Shown here: piece after piece, positions 15,001 through 24,037 of the stretch | How positions within the stretch are numbered: the first letter of the stretch is position 1 | Layout of the letters: every line of letters begins with the position of its first letter | Source: Lentzea sp033794685 | Lineage (GTDB): Bacteria; Actinomycetota; Actinomycetes; Mycobacteriales; Pseudonocardiaceae | DNA: 64,000 nucleotides | NCBI GenBank assembly: GCA_033794685.1 | Contig: JARAYZ010000004.1 | Direction: 5' to 3' (one strand) | Notes under the pieces: model-generated | Seen by the model: only the letters and a program-made list of their open reading frames with translations | Databases searched by the model: none | Told to the model about the DNA's origin: nothing | Made by a program: the position numbers and the translations under genes

Positions 15001-17773
15001 CGGGCACTTCCAGCTGCGACGGCGCGTCGGCGAGGTAGGTGCGCCAGTGCTCCTGGTGCGGCGCGAGCGCCTCGTCGGTGAGCAGGTCCTGTTGCCACGC
15101 CGCGTAGTCCGCGTACTGGACGGTCAGCTCCGGCAGGTCACCGGCCCGGTAGCCGGCGGACAGCTCGGCGAGCAGCACGCCCCACGACGTGTTGTCGCAG
15201 ACGATGTGGTGCATGCCGAGCAGCAGGTGGTGCTCCTGCGCGGCCGTGCGCACCAGCCGGACGCGCAGCAGCGGCCCGTGCTCCAGGTCGTAGACGTGGG
15301 TGGTGTGCTCGGCCAGGAACTCCTCGGGTGAGCCGACCGCCTCGGGCAGCCAGCAGTCCATGTCCTGGTGCACGACCATGACCGGGCGGCCGTCCTGCTC
15401 GGCGAACGTCGTGCGCAGGATCTCGTGTCGCCGCACGACGTTCGCGACCGCGGCGCGCAACGCCGGTACGTCGAGCGACCCGCGCAGCGCCACCGCGAAC
15501 GTGGTGTTCATCCTCGTGGTGGTGGGGTCGAGCTGGGTCGCGGCCCACATGCGCCGCTGGATCGCCGACAGATCGAGGGGTTCGTCGCGGGAGACCGGCG
15601 ACAGCGGATGCCCGGTCTCCTGCGGCTCGTCGACGAGCTCCGCGAGTGCCTCGACGGTCGGGTGGGTGAACAGCGCGTGCAGCGAGACGTCGGCGCCGAA
15701 CTCCGCGAACACCATGGACAGCAGCTGCGTCGCGAGCAACGAGTGACCGCCCAGCGCGAAGAAGTCGTGCGTGACGCCGACCTCGTCGAGCTTGAGCACC
15801 TCGCGCCACACGCGGGCGAGCCGTTCCTCGGTCGGGGTGCGCGGGGCCACCGGGGGCGTGTCGATCGCGACGGCCCGGACCGCCGGTGCCGCCCGTCCGG
15901 CCAGTGCCGCCGGCTCGCCCAGCGCGGTGCCGAGCAGGTGCAGGCGGCCGGCCTCCGGGTGCAGCGTGCGGACCAGCAGGATCGCCAGCGCGGCGAACAT
16001 CTCCTGCGTGTAGGGGACGTGGCCGAGCTTGTCGGCCTGCGCGTCGAACGTGGCGCTGACCGGCAGTGCCCTGGCCCAGTCCGCGAACCACGTGGCGTGC
16101 ACACCGTCGACGGAGTCCGCGAGCACCGCGAGCCGGTCGTCGAGGTGGCCGAACGACTGCTCGGACGGGCAGACGACGAGGTGCAGCGGCGCGGCCGACC
16201 GTTGCCGGTAGGCCGTGACGGCGGTCTCCAGGTCCTGCCAGTTCGCCTCGACCGCGTCGCCGTGCCGCGTCCAGTCCTCCCAGCGCAGCAGCACGACGTC
16301 GGCGATCCTGCCGTCGTCCCCCTTGAGCAAGTGCTGGACGATCTGCTGGTACGGCGCGAGTTCCACGTCCACGGGCAGCCGCAGCACGCCGTTGAGCACG
16401 TCCAGTGGTTCGCGGACGGGGTCGGCCGTGAACGTGGCGGCGATCGAGATCCGGTCCCGTCGTGGGAGCGTCCCCTCCGCCAGGTCACCGAGCACGGCGA
16501 GGAACTGCTCGCCGAGCTCGCCGACGGTCTCGTCGAGGTAGAGGTCCGCGTTGTAACCGAGGACGCCGCGCAGCTCACCGTCCACTCGGGACAGCACGAC
16601 GAAGAGGTCGAAGTCGGTCAGGCCGTTGTCGACCTCGAACGGGCGGAACTCGACACCGGCGGCCGTGCGGGGAGCCGATGCCTCGGTGAGGCTCAGCATG
16701 GCCTGGAACAACGGGTTCTGGCTCGGGTCGCGCGGCGGGTCGACCGCCTCCACCACCCGTGCGTACGGCGCGTCCTGGTGGGAGTAGGCCTCGCTGATCG
16801 CGCGGTGTGTGCCGCGGACCGTCTCGTCGGCGTCGTCCCGGAGGTCCACGCGGAGCACCAGCATGTTCGCCAGCGAGCCGATCAGGTGCTCCAGGCCGGG
16901 CCTGCCGCGGCCGCTGACCGGCATGCCGAGCAGCACCCGGTCCTGGCCGATCAGCGCGGCGAACCCGCTGAGCACCACGGCGTTCAGCGACACACCGAGC
17001 TGCTGGGCGCGGGCCGCGAGCTTGTCGGTCAGCTCGCGCGGCACGACGAAGTGCCGCCGTCCGCCGGTGTGCGTCTGGACGGCCGGGCGCGGCAGGTCGG
17101 ACGGCACGGTGGAGCGCGCCGGGCTGTCCGCGAGTCTGTCCCGCCAGTACGCGAGGTGCTCGTCCATCACCTCGGCGGTGAGTCTGCGGCGCTCGGCGGC
17201 GGCGTGCCGGCCGAACGACGTGGTCAGCTCGGGCAGCGTCTCCCCGCCGTAGAACGCGGCGAGGTCGGAGCCGAACACCTCGGCCGACGCGGCGTCGAAC
17301 ACGATGTGGTGCGCGGTCACCAGCAGCAGGTGCTCCTCCGGCCCGAGCACGACCAGCCGGAACGCCACCAGCGGTCCCGCGCTCAGGTCGAATGCGTGCC
17401 GGGCGTGCTCCAGCGCGATCTCCTCCGCGCGCTCGGGATGGTCGGACAGGTCCGTGACCTCGATGGCGATGGACACGTTGTCGCGCACTCGTTGCCGCAG
17501 CTCGCCGTCGCGCTCGAAGAACGTGGTGCGCAGGGCCGGGTGCCGGTCCACGACCCGGCCGACGGCCAGTTCGAGGGCGGTGCGGTCGAGCGGCCCGGTG
17601 AGCTCCAGCCCGAACGGGATGGCGTAGGCGGGGTTGCCGGGGTCGAGGCGGTCGAGGAACCAGAGCTGCTCCTGGGTGAACGACACCGGCTGCGAGCGGT
17701 CGGCGTTGCGCAGGCGCAGCGCGAGGAGCTGTCTCTGCTCCTCGGTCAGCGAGCTGGTCAGATTGTCTGTCAT
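12074..17773 (-). CDS. adenylation-domain-less NRPS: C-X-PCP-C-X-PCP-PCP-E
   Basis: A 1,899-residue synthetase from ATG 17773. Order with rough residues: condensation domain 28-435 (HHIVFD near 155), X1 440-600, PCP1 (LGGHSLLATQ near 674), condensation domain 736-1150 (HHIVCDN near 859), X2 1150-1300, PCP2 (LGGDSM near 1342), PCP3 (LGGDSM near 1411), and an epimerization-type domain 1463-1899 (HHLVTDG, GHGRE, RTVGWF, GIGYG, NYAGAF). There is no adenylation domain: no TSGSTG-type or other A motif occurs anywhere. X1 reads ISIAATFTADPV, APYQQIVQHLLKG, VVLLRWEDW and GHVPYTQEMFAAL, which is the N-terminal module of FkbH proteins without the HAD part. X2 is a weaker copy (ALVLRWEDL). Both linking carriers must be loaded in trans. 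There is no thioesterase domain. Confidence 0.9.
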   Translation of the reverse strand: MTDNLTSSLTEEQRQLLALRLRNADRSQPVSFTQEQLWFLDRLDPGNPAYAIPFGLELTGPLDRTALELAVGRVVDRHPALRTTFFERDGELRQRVRDNVSIAIEVTDLSDHPERAEEIALEHARHAFDLSAGPLVAFRLVVLGPEEHLLLVTAHHIVFDAASAEVFGSDLAAFYGGETLPELTTSFGRHAAAERRRLTAEVMDEHLAYWRDRLADSPARSTVPSDLPRPAVQTHTGGRRHFVVPRELTDKLAARAQQLGVSLNAVVLSGFAALIGQDRVLLGMPVSGRGRPGLEHLIGSLANMLVLRVDLRDDADETVRGTHRAISEAYSHQDAPYARVVEAVDPPRDPSQNPLFQAMLSLTEASAPRTAAGVEFRPFEVDNGLTDFDLFVVLSRVDGELRGVLGYNADLYLDETVGELGEQFLAVLGDLAEGTLPRRDRISIAATFTADPVREPLDVLNGVLRLPVDVELAPYQQIVQHLLKGDDGRIADVVLLRWEDWTRHGDAVEANWQDLETAVTAYRQRSAAPLHLVVCPSEQSFGHLDDRLAVLADSVDGVHATWFADWARALPVSATFDAQADKLGHVPYTQEMFAALAILLVRTLHPEAGRLHLLGTALGEPAALAGRAAPAVRAVAIDTPPVAPRTPTEERLARVWREVLKLDEVGVTHDFFALGGHSLLATQLLSMVFAEFGADVSLHALFTHPTVEALAELVDEPQETGHPLSPVSRDEPLDLSAIQRRMWAATQLDPTTTRMNTTFAVALRGSLDVPALRAAVANVVRRHEILRTTFAEQDGRPVMVVHQDMDCWLPEAVGSPEEFLAEHTTHVYDLEHGPLLRVRLVRTAAQEHHLLLGMHHIVCDNTSWGVLLAELSAGYRAGDLPELTVQYADYAAWQQDLLTDEALAPHQEHWRTYLADAPSQLEVPAERPERNETRRTSSVVPDTVAAALKDLARAEGSTPFATLLAAYAVVLYRRSAQPDVVLSVPQQGRPRPEVEHLVGCFTDLLPIRVDLGGRLTFRQVVQRVHRAMVDGYQHGDVPFSSVAHVLPRQRGRHPVYQCAFNYADLPDEAMSWPGLVLEPLEVPVTSLDFDLFLTLTTEHGELAATLEYSADLFGADGAGELLDSFVAQLTELVEAPDTRIVVESSTVDCPTMGIASSRPLDGVLPVLTSWLDRLDVPLTVSTTAAGQVLRPLLDPAAGFGGGTTALVLRWEDLFDGGVAAFEFAFDRLGTAIDRWTGRTGGELAVLATSERTEKPWPGVFGHAADRLARRFPALRVVDLLTAQGDQDVVLGTELARLLGELPEDTRTEAPRTDEERALAAVWQDVLKLAEVGVHDDFFELGGDSMTAIQVVWLANQAGIRFTPAQLTAKRTIAALLRVPMSEEQQALAAVWREVLKVDEVGAHDDFFELGGDSMTAIQVVWLANQAGIRFTPAQLTAKRTIAALLVADAPEQVVDQGPVEGDFPATGAQRWFFEALATSMVAPAHFNHPYYLRLRVPATPDQLERATNALVAHHDGMRLRFRREGNDWHASHGPVDGAMPFVSFDVSEAADREKAIEAHLNEVHPTLDVAEGPLAKVVHFGLGGHDPDRVMLICHHLVTDGVSRSLILEDFQNALRQVLAGRCVDLGPKTTSFRDWARRIDEYGRGPKPLEELEYWERQAPGSEDMTPDLHGRNTFGVMQDIHTTIDAETTTRLRELAKAHHVGVSDLLVWASVRMASDRFGGPEWTIATTGHGREALFDGLDLSRTVGWFQVMYPVRLTLPETGDTAAITSLADQLKQVPVNGIGYGLLRYNHSDPAVRQRLETPNPQLTVNYAGAFGFTDLSSADELFELCEEELGVLQDKGTEWPGRIDVVGSLVDGRIRVEMNYGTEMYLPETARRMLGEIEGLLRQLVDQNRMR
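13441..13786 (-). repeat. tandem duplicated carrier-domain segment
   Basis: Within the A-less NRPS gene, bases 13441-13579 and 13648-13786 are near-identical with a period of 207 bases (69 codons). They encode PCP3 and PCP2. A central run of about 60 bases is identical, and the protein core FFELGGDSMTAIQVVWLANQ is the same in both. The outer parts have drifted, so the copying is recent but not brand new, or is being kept alike by gene conversion. Confidence 0.9.
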
Positions 17774-20700
17774 GACTGGGAGATCTCCTGGGCGTCCCGC
17801 TCGCGGTCCAGTTCGGCCCGCAGCTCTTCGGGTGACATGTCGCGGATCTCGGCGAGCAGCAGGGCGAACTCGTCGTCCTGCTCCGGCTGGTCGTCGCGCA
17901 GCTCGTCGATCCGCGCGGCGAGCCTGCGGGGCGTCGGCGCCTCGAAGATCGCGCCCGCGGGCAGCGTGACCCCGAGGTCCGCCGTGATCCGCGCGAGGAT
18001 CTGGGTAGCCAGCAGCGAGTGCCCGCCGAGCTCGAAGTAGTCCTCGTCCGGGCCGACGCGCTCGATGCCGAGCAGCTCCTGCCAGATGCCGGTGACGACC
18101 GCGAGGTCGCCCCGGGGCAGCACGACCTCGGCCGGCTGCGGCAGCACCTCGACGACCTCGATCGCCCGCGGCGCCGTGCCGGGCAGGTCGATCCAGTGAC
18201 AGGCGCGCTCGAACGGGTAGCCCGGCAGCGGAACCCGGCGCCGCCGCTCGTCCGCCGTGAGCGCGCCGAGGTCGACCGGCACACCGGCGATCCACATCCT
18301 GCCCGCCGCGGCCAGCATCGTGTCGAGGTCGTGCTTGTCCTCGCGCGGGTGCCGCAGCGATCCCAGCGCGGTACCGCCGCGGAGGTCGTGCTGACGCGCC
18401 AAGGTCGTGAGGACGTTGCCCGGCCCGACCTCCAGCACGGTCACCGGCTCGGCGACCAGCGTCGTCAGCCCCTCGCTGAACCGCACGGCCGCGCGAGCGT
18501 GCCGGGCCCAGTAACCGGGATCGGTCGCCTCCTCCGCGGTGATCCACGTACCGGACACGTTGGAGACGAACGGGATCCGCGGCGCGCGCGGCCCGATCCG
18601 GCCCACCAGCGCGGCGAACTCGCCGAGCATCGGATCGATCATCGCCGAGTGGAACGCGTGCGAGGTGTGCAGCCGCCGGCACGGGACGCCCACCGTCCGT
18701 TCGAAGCGCTCGACCGCCTCGAACGTACCGGCGACCGTGCTCAGGTTCGGCGCGTTGCTCGCCGCGAGGGACACGTCCGCCGGCAGATCCAGCTGGTCGG
18801 CACCCAGCGGCACGGACAGCATGGCGCCGCCGGGCAACGCGCCCATCAGCGCACCGCGTGCGGTGACGAGTTCGAGCGCTTCCGGCAGCGAGAACACCCC
18901 GGCCAGGCACGCGGCCACGTACTCGCCGACGCTGTGCCCGAGCATCGCGCTCGGCCGCACACCCCAGTGCTCCCAGAGCTTCGCGAGCGAGTACTCGACG
19001 GCGAAGAGGGCGGGCTGGGTGAACTCGGTGCGGGTCAGGCGGTCGGCGTCGGCGAGGACCTCGTGCAGGTCGAACGGGAGGAGCGCGGCGCATTCGTCGA
19101 GGGCGGCGCGGAAGACTGGTTCCTCGGCGGTGAGGTGGGCGGCCATCCCCGCGTACTGCGAACCCTGGCCTGGGAAGAGGAAGACGACGTCGCGCCGGTC
19201 GCCGGAGCCGGTCCACGCTTCGGACAGCGCCGTGGTGGTGAGAGAGGCGCCAAGGATGGTGGTGGCGGTCGCGGCGGTGGTGGCGGTCGCGGCACCAGCG
19301 GTCCCAACAGCGGGTGCGGGTCCCTCCCCACCTCCGCCCACCACCGCGGCCAGCCTGTGCCGCAACGTCTTCCGCCCCGTCCGCAACGTGTGTGACACGT
19401 CCGCGAGCTCCTGACCCCCACCGGCGAGGTGCGCGGCGAGCCGTTCCCGGCTATCCCCCAACGCCTTCTCGCTCCCGGCCGAGAGCACCACCAGGTGCCG
19501 CGACCGGGTCGGCGGCATCGGTTCGGGCGACGGCGGCTCCTCGAGCACGGCGTGCGCGTTGGTGCCGCCCATGCCGAACCCGCTGACCCCGGCCCGGCGC
19601 GGACCCTCCAACGGCCACGGCGCCGCCTCGCGGTTGACGAAGAACGGGCTGTCCTCCAGCCCCGTCTCGGGGTTCGGCGCGGTGAAGTACGGGCTGGGCG
19701 GCACGACGCCCTCCCGCACGGTGAGCGCGGCCTTCACGAACCCGGCGACACCGGCCGCCGCGTCCAGGTGGCCGATCAGCGCCTTGACCGACCCCAAAGC
19801 GCAGGCTTGCGGCGGGTGCGCGAACGCCTGCTTCAGCGCGGCCACCTCGATCGGGTCACCCAGCGGTGTGGCGGTGCCGTGCGCCTCGACGTAGCCGATC
19901 GTGGAGGAGTCCACTTCGGACAGGTCGTGCGCGGCCCTGATGACCCGCGCCTGGCCGGTGACGCTCGGCGCGGTGAAGCCGACCTTGCTCGCGCCGTCGT
20001 TGTTCACGGCGGTGCCCTTCACCACCGCGTAGATCGTGTCGCCGTCGGTGAGGGCGTCCTCCAGGCGGCGCAGCACCACGGCGGCGACGCCGTTGCCGGC
20101 GACCACGCCGTGGGCCTGGGCGTCGAAGGGCAGGCAGCGGCCGTCGGCGGCGAGGATGCCGCCCTCGGTGTGCTGGTAGCCCTCGTGCACCGGCGGCCGG
20201 ATCGAGACGCCGCCCGCCAGGGCGATGTCGCAGTCGTGGCCCAGCAACGCCTGGCACGCCACGTGGATCGTGACGAGCGACGACGAGCACGCCGTCTGCA
20301 CGGTGATCGCGGGGCCGGTCAGGTCGAGGTGGTAGGCGACACGGCTGGCGAGCGTGTCCTTGTCGTTGGCGAGCAACAGGTCGAGCGGTTGCAGGCCGCC
20401 CGGGACGGCGGGGTTGTCCCACAGGTGCCGCAGCAGGTACGTGTCGACGCTCGCCGAGGCGTAGACGCCGATCTCCCGCCCGCCGCCGAGGTGGCCGGCG
20501 TGCTCCAACGCGTGCCAGGCGCACTCCAGGAACACCCGCTGCTGCGGGTCCAGCACGGCCGCGTCACGCGGGCTGTAGCCGAACAGCTTGGCGTCGAAGA
20601 ACTCGATGCCGTCGAGCGCGCCGCCCATGGGGACGAACCCCGGCTCCGCGCGTCGCTCCCTCGACACGCCGGCCGCGTCGAGCTCCTCGTCGGTGAAGCG

Positions 20701-20817
20701 GCGCACGCCGGCCTCACCGGCGAGCACGTTGCCCCAGAATTCGTCCACTGTGGACGAGCCGGGGAAGCGGCCGGCCATGCCGACGACCGCGATCTCCAGT
20801 CCGGTGTACTCCGTCAC
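17770..20817 (-). CDS. type I PKS module KS-AT-ACP
   Basis: A 1,015-residue single module from GTG 20817, with GGGGGAGGAA upstream. KS spans about 8-430, with the active cysteine in VQTACSSS near 176 and histidines in EAHGTATPLGDP and SVKALIGHLDAAAG. AT spans about 510-800, with GHSVGEY near 624 and HAFH later, the signature of malonyl-CoA choice. ACP has LGGHSLLATQ near 929. There are no KR, DH or ER domains, so it should add one malonyl unit and leave the beta-keto group. A Thr/Ala-rich low-complexity stretch lies between KS and AT. The start overlaps the NRPS upstream by 4 bases. A beta-ketoacyl-peptidyl product suits later tetronate or similar ring closure with a glyceryl unit. Confidence 0.93.
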   Translation of the reverse strand: MTEYTGLEIAVVGMAGRFPGSSTVDEFWGNVLAGEAGVRRFTDEELDAAGVSRERRAEPGFVPMGGALDGIEFFDAKLFGYSPRDAAVLDPQQRVFLECAWHALEHAGHLGGGREIGVYASASVDTYLLRHLWDNPAVPGGLQPLDLLLANDKDTLASRVAYHLDLTGPAITVQTACSSSLVTIHVACQALLGHDCDIALAGGVSIRPPVHEGYQHTEGGILAADGRCLPFDAQAHGVVAGNGVAAVVLRRLEDALTDGDTIYAVVKGTAVNNDGASKVGFTAPSVTGQARVIRAAHDLSEVDSSTIGYVEAHGTATPLGDPIEVAALKQAFAHPPQACALGSVKALIGHLDAAAGVAGFVKAALTVREGVVPPSPYFTAPNPETGLEDSPFFVNREAAPWPLEGPRRAGVSGFGMGGTNAHAVLEEPPSPEPMPPTRSRHLVVLSAGSEKALGDSRERLAAHLAGGGQELADVSHTLRTGRKTLRHRLAAVVGGGGEGPAPAVGTAGAATATTAATATTILGASLTTTALSEAWTGSGDRRDVVFLFPGQGSQYAGMAAHLTAEEPVFRAALDECAALLPFDLHEVLADADRLTRTEFTQPALFAVEYSLAKLWEHWGVRPSAMLGHSVGEYVAACLAGVFSLPEALELVTARGALMGALPGGAMLSVPLGADQLDLPADVSLAASNAPNLSTVAGTFEAVERFERTVGVPCRRLHTSHAFHSAMIDPMLGEFAALVGRIGPRAPRIPFVSNVSGTWITAEEATDPGYWARHARAAVRFSEGLTTLVAEPVTVLEVGPGNVLTTLARQHDLRGGTALGSLRHPREDKHDLDTMLAAAGRMWIAGVPVDLGALTADERRRRVPLPGYPFERACHWIDLPGTAPRAIEVVEVLPQPAEVVLPRGDLAVVTGIWQELLGIERVGPDEDYFELGGHSLLATQILARITADLGVTLPAGAIFEAPTPRRLAARIDELRDDQPEQDDEFALLLAEIRDMSPEELRAELDRERDAQEISQS

Positions 20818-23800
20818 GACTTCCTCCCCCGAGCCAGCAATGCCTTCCTGCCACCGGTGGACCGCGTCTCCACCACGCCACCGCCGTCGAAGTGGGCGGC
20901 GAGCGCCCGCACCGTCGGGTAGGTGAAGAGCGTCACCGTCGGCACCTCCCGCGCGAACAGCTCCGCCAGCCGGCTGCGCGCCTTGACCAGCAGCACCGAG
21001 TTGCCACCGAGGTCGAAGAAGTTGTCGTCGGCGCCGACGCGGTCCATCCGCAGCACCTCGCGCCAGACGTCGGAGATCGTCCGTTCGGTCTGGTTGCCCG
21101 CGGGCACCACGACCCGTTCGGAGCGCACCGACTCCGGCTTCGGCAACGCGTGGTGGTCGAGCTTCCCGTTGGGGTTGCGCGGGATCGTCGGCACCGCGAC
21201 GAACGCCGACGGCACCATGTACTCGGGCAGCCCGCGCCGCAGCGAGGCACGCAGCTCCGCGGCGTCGATCTCGCACCCGTCGGCGGCGACCGCGTAGGCG
21301 ACCAGCCGCACGTCGCCCGGCACGTCCTCGCGGGCGATCACGACCGCCGCGCGGACCGACGGATGTGCGCACACCGCGGTCTGGATCTCGCCCAGCTCGA
21401 TCCGGTAGCCGCGCAGCTTGATCTGGTCGTCCATCCGGCGCAGGAACTCGACCTGCCCGTCCGGCCGGAACCGCGCGAGGTCACCGGTGCGGTACAGCCG
21501 CCCGCCGCCGAACGGGTCGGCGACGAACCTCTCGGCCGTGAGCTCCGGCCGGTTCAGGTAGCCGCGCGCCACCTGCACACCACCGAGGTGCAGCTCCCCC
21601 GGCACCCCGACGGGCAGCGGTTCCTGGTGCGCGTCCAGCACGTAGGCCGTGCTGCCGGTGATCGGGCGTCCGATCGGCAACGGGCTCTCGGTGCCGTCGC
21701 AGTCCGCGGCGGTGATCCAGATGGACGCCTCGGTGGGCCCGTAGACGTTGAGGAACCGCCGGCCCACGGCCCACGCGGCCGCGACCTCCTCCGGGCAGGC
21801 CTCGCCGCCCGCCATCAACGTCCGCAGCCCTGGCACGGAAGCCGGGTCGGTCAGCCGCAGCACTGTCGGCGGCAGGCACGCCACGTCGACGCGTTGCGAG
21901 GTGATCGTGCGGGCCAGGTCGGGGCCGGGCTGCAGGTCGTGCTGCGCGGCCAGGACGACCGTGGCGCCGGACCGCAGCGTCACCATGATGTCGGCGACCG
22001 ACACGTCGAAGCTGAACGACGCGAACTGCAGCATCCGGTTGCCCGGCCCGATGCCGAGCATCCGCGCCAGCTCGTCCGCGAGGTTCACGACGCCGCGGTG
22101 CGGCAGCATGGCGCCCTTGGGCTTGCCGGTCGACCCGGACGTGTAGATCACGTACGCGAGGTCGTCCGGTTCCACGGTCCGCGCGAGCCGAGCCGCGGGC
22201 ACTCCCGAGAAATCGGTCTCGTCCAGCGGAAGCGTTGCGACGCCGGGGAACCTTTCCGAAAACGCCGCCAGTGTGACGACCACGCGCAGCCCGGAGTCGG
22301 CGACCATGTACGCCAGCCGGTCCGCCGGGTACTCCGGGTCGAGCGGCACGTAGGCGGCGCCGGACTTGAGCACACCCTGTTGTGCCACCACGAGGTCGAG
22401 CGACCGGGGCAGGCTGATGCCGACGAAGTCGCCGCGCCCGATCCCGCGCGACCGCAGCAGGTGCGCGAGCCGGTTGGCCCGCTCGTCCAGTTCCCGGTAG
22501 GTCAGCTCCTGGTCCTCGAACACCAGCGCGACGGCGTCGGGCGTGCGGTCGGCGGAGGACTCGGCCAGCTCGTGCACCAGCACGCCGTCGAGCCGGGCCG
22601 TGGCGACCGGGTTCCAGTCCTCGAGGATCCGCGCACGCTCGGCCGGCGTGATCATGGTCAGGCGACCGACCGGGCACGACGGGGCGGCGAGTCCGGAGTC
22701 GAGCAGGGTCTCCAGGTGGCCGAGCAGGCGGCGCACGGTCTCGGGTTCGTACAGCGCGCTGTCGAACTCCAGCAGGCCGGTGATCCCGCCCTCGGTGGAC
22801 GTGACGCCCAGCTCGAGGTCCCACTTCGCGGTGCCGGAATGCGCCGGCACGCGGGAGATCTCGATGCCCGGCAACGAAAGGAGCGAGTGCTGGCCGTCCT
22901 CCATGCCGACGATCGTCTGGACGACCGGCTGGTGCGCGGTGCTGCGCGGCGGGGCCAGCGCCTCGACGACGCGTTCGAACGGCAGCTCCTGGTGCTGCTG
23001 CGCGGCCAGGGTCGTGTCGCGGACCTGGTGCAGCAGCTCCAAGAAGCTGACGTCGGCGTCCACGCGGGTCCGCAGCGCGACCGTGTTGACGAAGAAGCCG
23101 ATGGCGTCCTCGATCTCGGCCCGCCGGTTGCCGACGTTGGTGCCGACCACGATGTCGCCGGCGCCGGAGTACCGGTGCAGCAACACGTTCCACGCGGTCA
23201 GCAGCACCATGAACGGGGTGACGCGCTCGGCGAGGCAGAACGCGTCGAGCCGGTCCTTCAGCGCGGCGGGCCACGCGAACTCGACGGCACCGCCCCGCAT
23301 CCTCATCACGGCCGGGCGCGGGCGGTCGGCCGGCAGCTCCAGCACCGGCGGCACCCCGGCGAGCTGCGCGGTCCAGTACTCCAGCAGCCGCGCTCCTTCG
23401 GCACCGGCCAGCCACTCGGTCTGCCAGCGGCTGAAGTCCAGGTACTGCGCGGGTGCGGGTCCGAGATCACGAGCCGAGTAGGCGGCCTCCCACTCGGCGA
23501 ACAACAGCTGGGTGCTCCAGCCGTCGCAGACGATGTGGTGCATCGACACGAGCAGCAGCGCGTCGGTGGCGTCGAACACCACCAGCTCCGCCCGCAGCAA
23601 CGGCCCGTCCGCGAGCGAGAACGGCTCCGCGGCCACCTCGGCGGCACGCTCGGCCGCGAACGCCTCGCGGTCGTCGACGTCCACATGCGACACCACGAGC
23701 GAGAACTGCGGCTCCGGCAGGATCACCTGGCGCGGTTCGCCGTCGAGGTCGAGGAACACGGTCCGCAGCACCTCGTGCCGCCGGCCGACCTCCAGCAACG

Positions 23801-24023
23801 CCTCGCCCAGCGCGCCGGCGTCCACGGTGCCGCGCAGCCGGAAGGCGTACGGCACGTTGTAGACGGCACTGCCGGGGTGCAGCTGGTCGAGCAGCCACAG
23901 CCGGCGTTGCCCGGACGACACCGGGTAGACGCCGAAGTCCTCACCCCGTTCGGCGAGCTGCGCGAACACCGCCGCCCGCTTCTCGGGGTCCAGCGCCTTC
24001 AAGCGCCGCAACACGTCCTGCAC
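20814..24023 (-). CDS. NRPS module C-A-PCP (second)
   Basis: A 1,069-residue module from GTG 24023 (GGAGGGGA upstream). The C domain has MHHIVCDGWS near 163. The A domain has YTSGSTGKPKG near 624, YGPTE, GELHLGG, YRTGDL and NGKLD. The PCP reads LGGNSVLLVKARS near 1004. Aligning A with GrsA without gaps from 278 to 322 gives the pocket residues D-V-A-C-M-G-V-I-W-K. The last residues (I-W-K) recall pockets for small residues such as Gly or Cys, but the rest does not match a code I know, so I make no substrate call. It is 14 bases downstream of the previous NRPS gene and overlaps the PKS start by 4 bases. Confidence 0.93.
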   Translation of the reverse strand: MQDVLRRLKALDPEKRAAVFAQLAERGEDFGVYPVSSGQRRLWLLDQLHPGSAVYNVPYAFRLRGTVDAGALGEALLEVGRRHEVLRTVFLDLDGEPRQVILPEPQFSLVVSHVDVDDREAFAAERAAEVAAEPFSLADGPLLRAELVVFDATDALLLVSMHHIVCDGWSTQLLFAEWEAAYSARDLGPAPAQYLDFSRWQTEWLAGAEGARLLEYWTAQLAGVPPVLELPADRPRPAVMRMRGGAVEFAWPAALKDRLDAFCLAERVTPFMVLLTAWNVLLHRYSGAGDIVVGTNVGNRRAEIEDAIGFFVNTVALRTRVDADVSFLELLHQVRDTTLAAQQHQELPFERVVEALAPPRSTAHQPVVQTIVGMEDGQHSLLSLPGIEISRVPAHSGTAKWDLELGVTSTEGGITGLLEFDSALYEPETVRRLLGHLETLLDSGLAAPSCPVGRLTMITPAERARILEDWNPVATARLDGVLVHELAESSADRTPDAVALVFEDQELTYRELDERANRLAHLLRSRGIGRGDFVGISLPRSLDLVVAQQGVLKSGAAYVPLDPEYPADRLAYMVADSGLRVVVTLAAFSERFPGVATLPLDETDFSGVPAARLARTVEPDDLAYVIYTSGSTGKPKGAMLPHRGVVNLADELARMLGIGPGNRMLQFASFSFDVSVADIMVTLRSGATVVLAAQHDLQPGPDLARTITSQRVDVACLPPTVLRLTDPASVPGLRTLMAGGEACPEEVAAAWAVGRRFLNVYGPTEASIWITAADCDGTESPLPIGRPITGSTAYVLDAHQEPLPVGVPGELHLGGVQVARGYLNRPELTAERFVADPFGGGRLYRTGDLARFRPDGQVEFLRRMDDQIKLRGYRIELGEIQTAVCAHPSVRAAVVIAREDVPGDVRLVAYAVAADGCEIDAAELRASLRRGLPEYMVPSAFVAVPTIPRNPNGKLDHHALPKPESVRSERVVVPAGNQTERTISDVWREVLRMDRVGADDNFFDLGGNSVLLVKARSRLAELFAREVPTVTLFTYPTVRALAAHFDGGGVVETRSTGGRKALLARGRKS

Positions 24024-24037
24024 GACTTCCCCTCCAG

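Noticed and set aside
17774..19216. Open frame continuing upstream of the A-less NRPS
   Set aside because: It is the wrong frame of the PKS gene; the Arg/Ala-rich translation is out-of-frame noise. ATG 17773 begins the C domain correctly.
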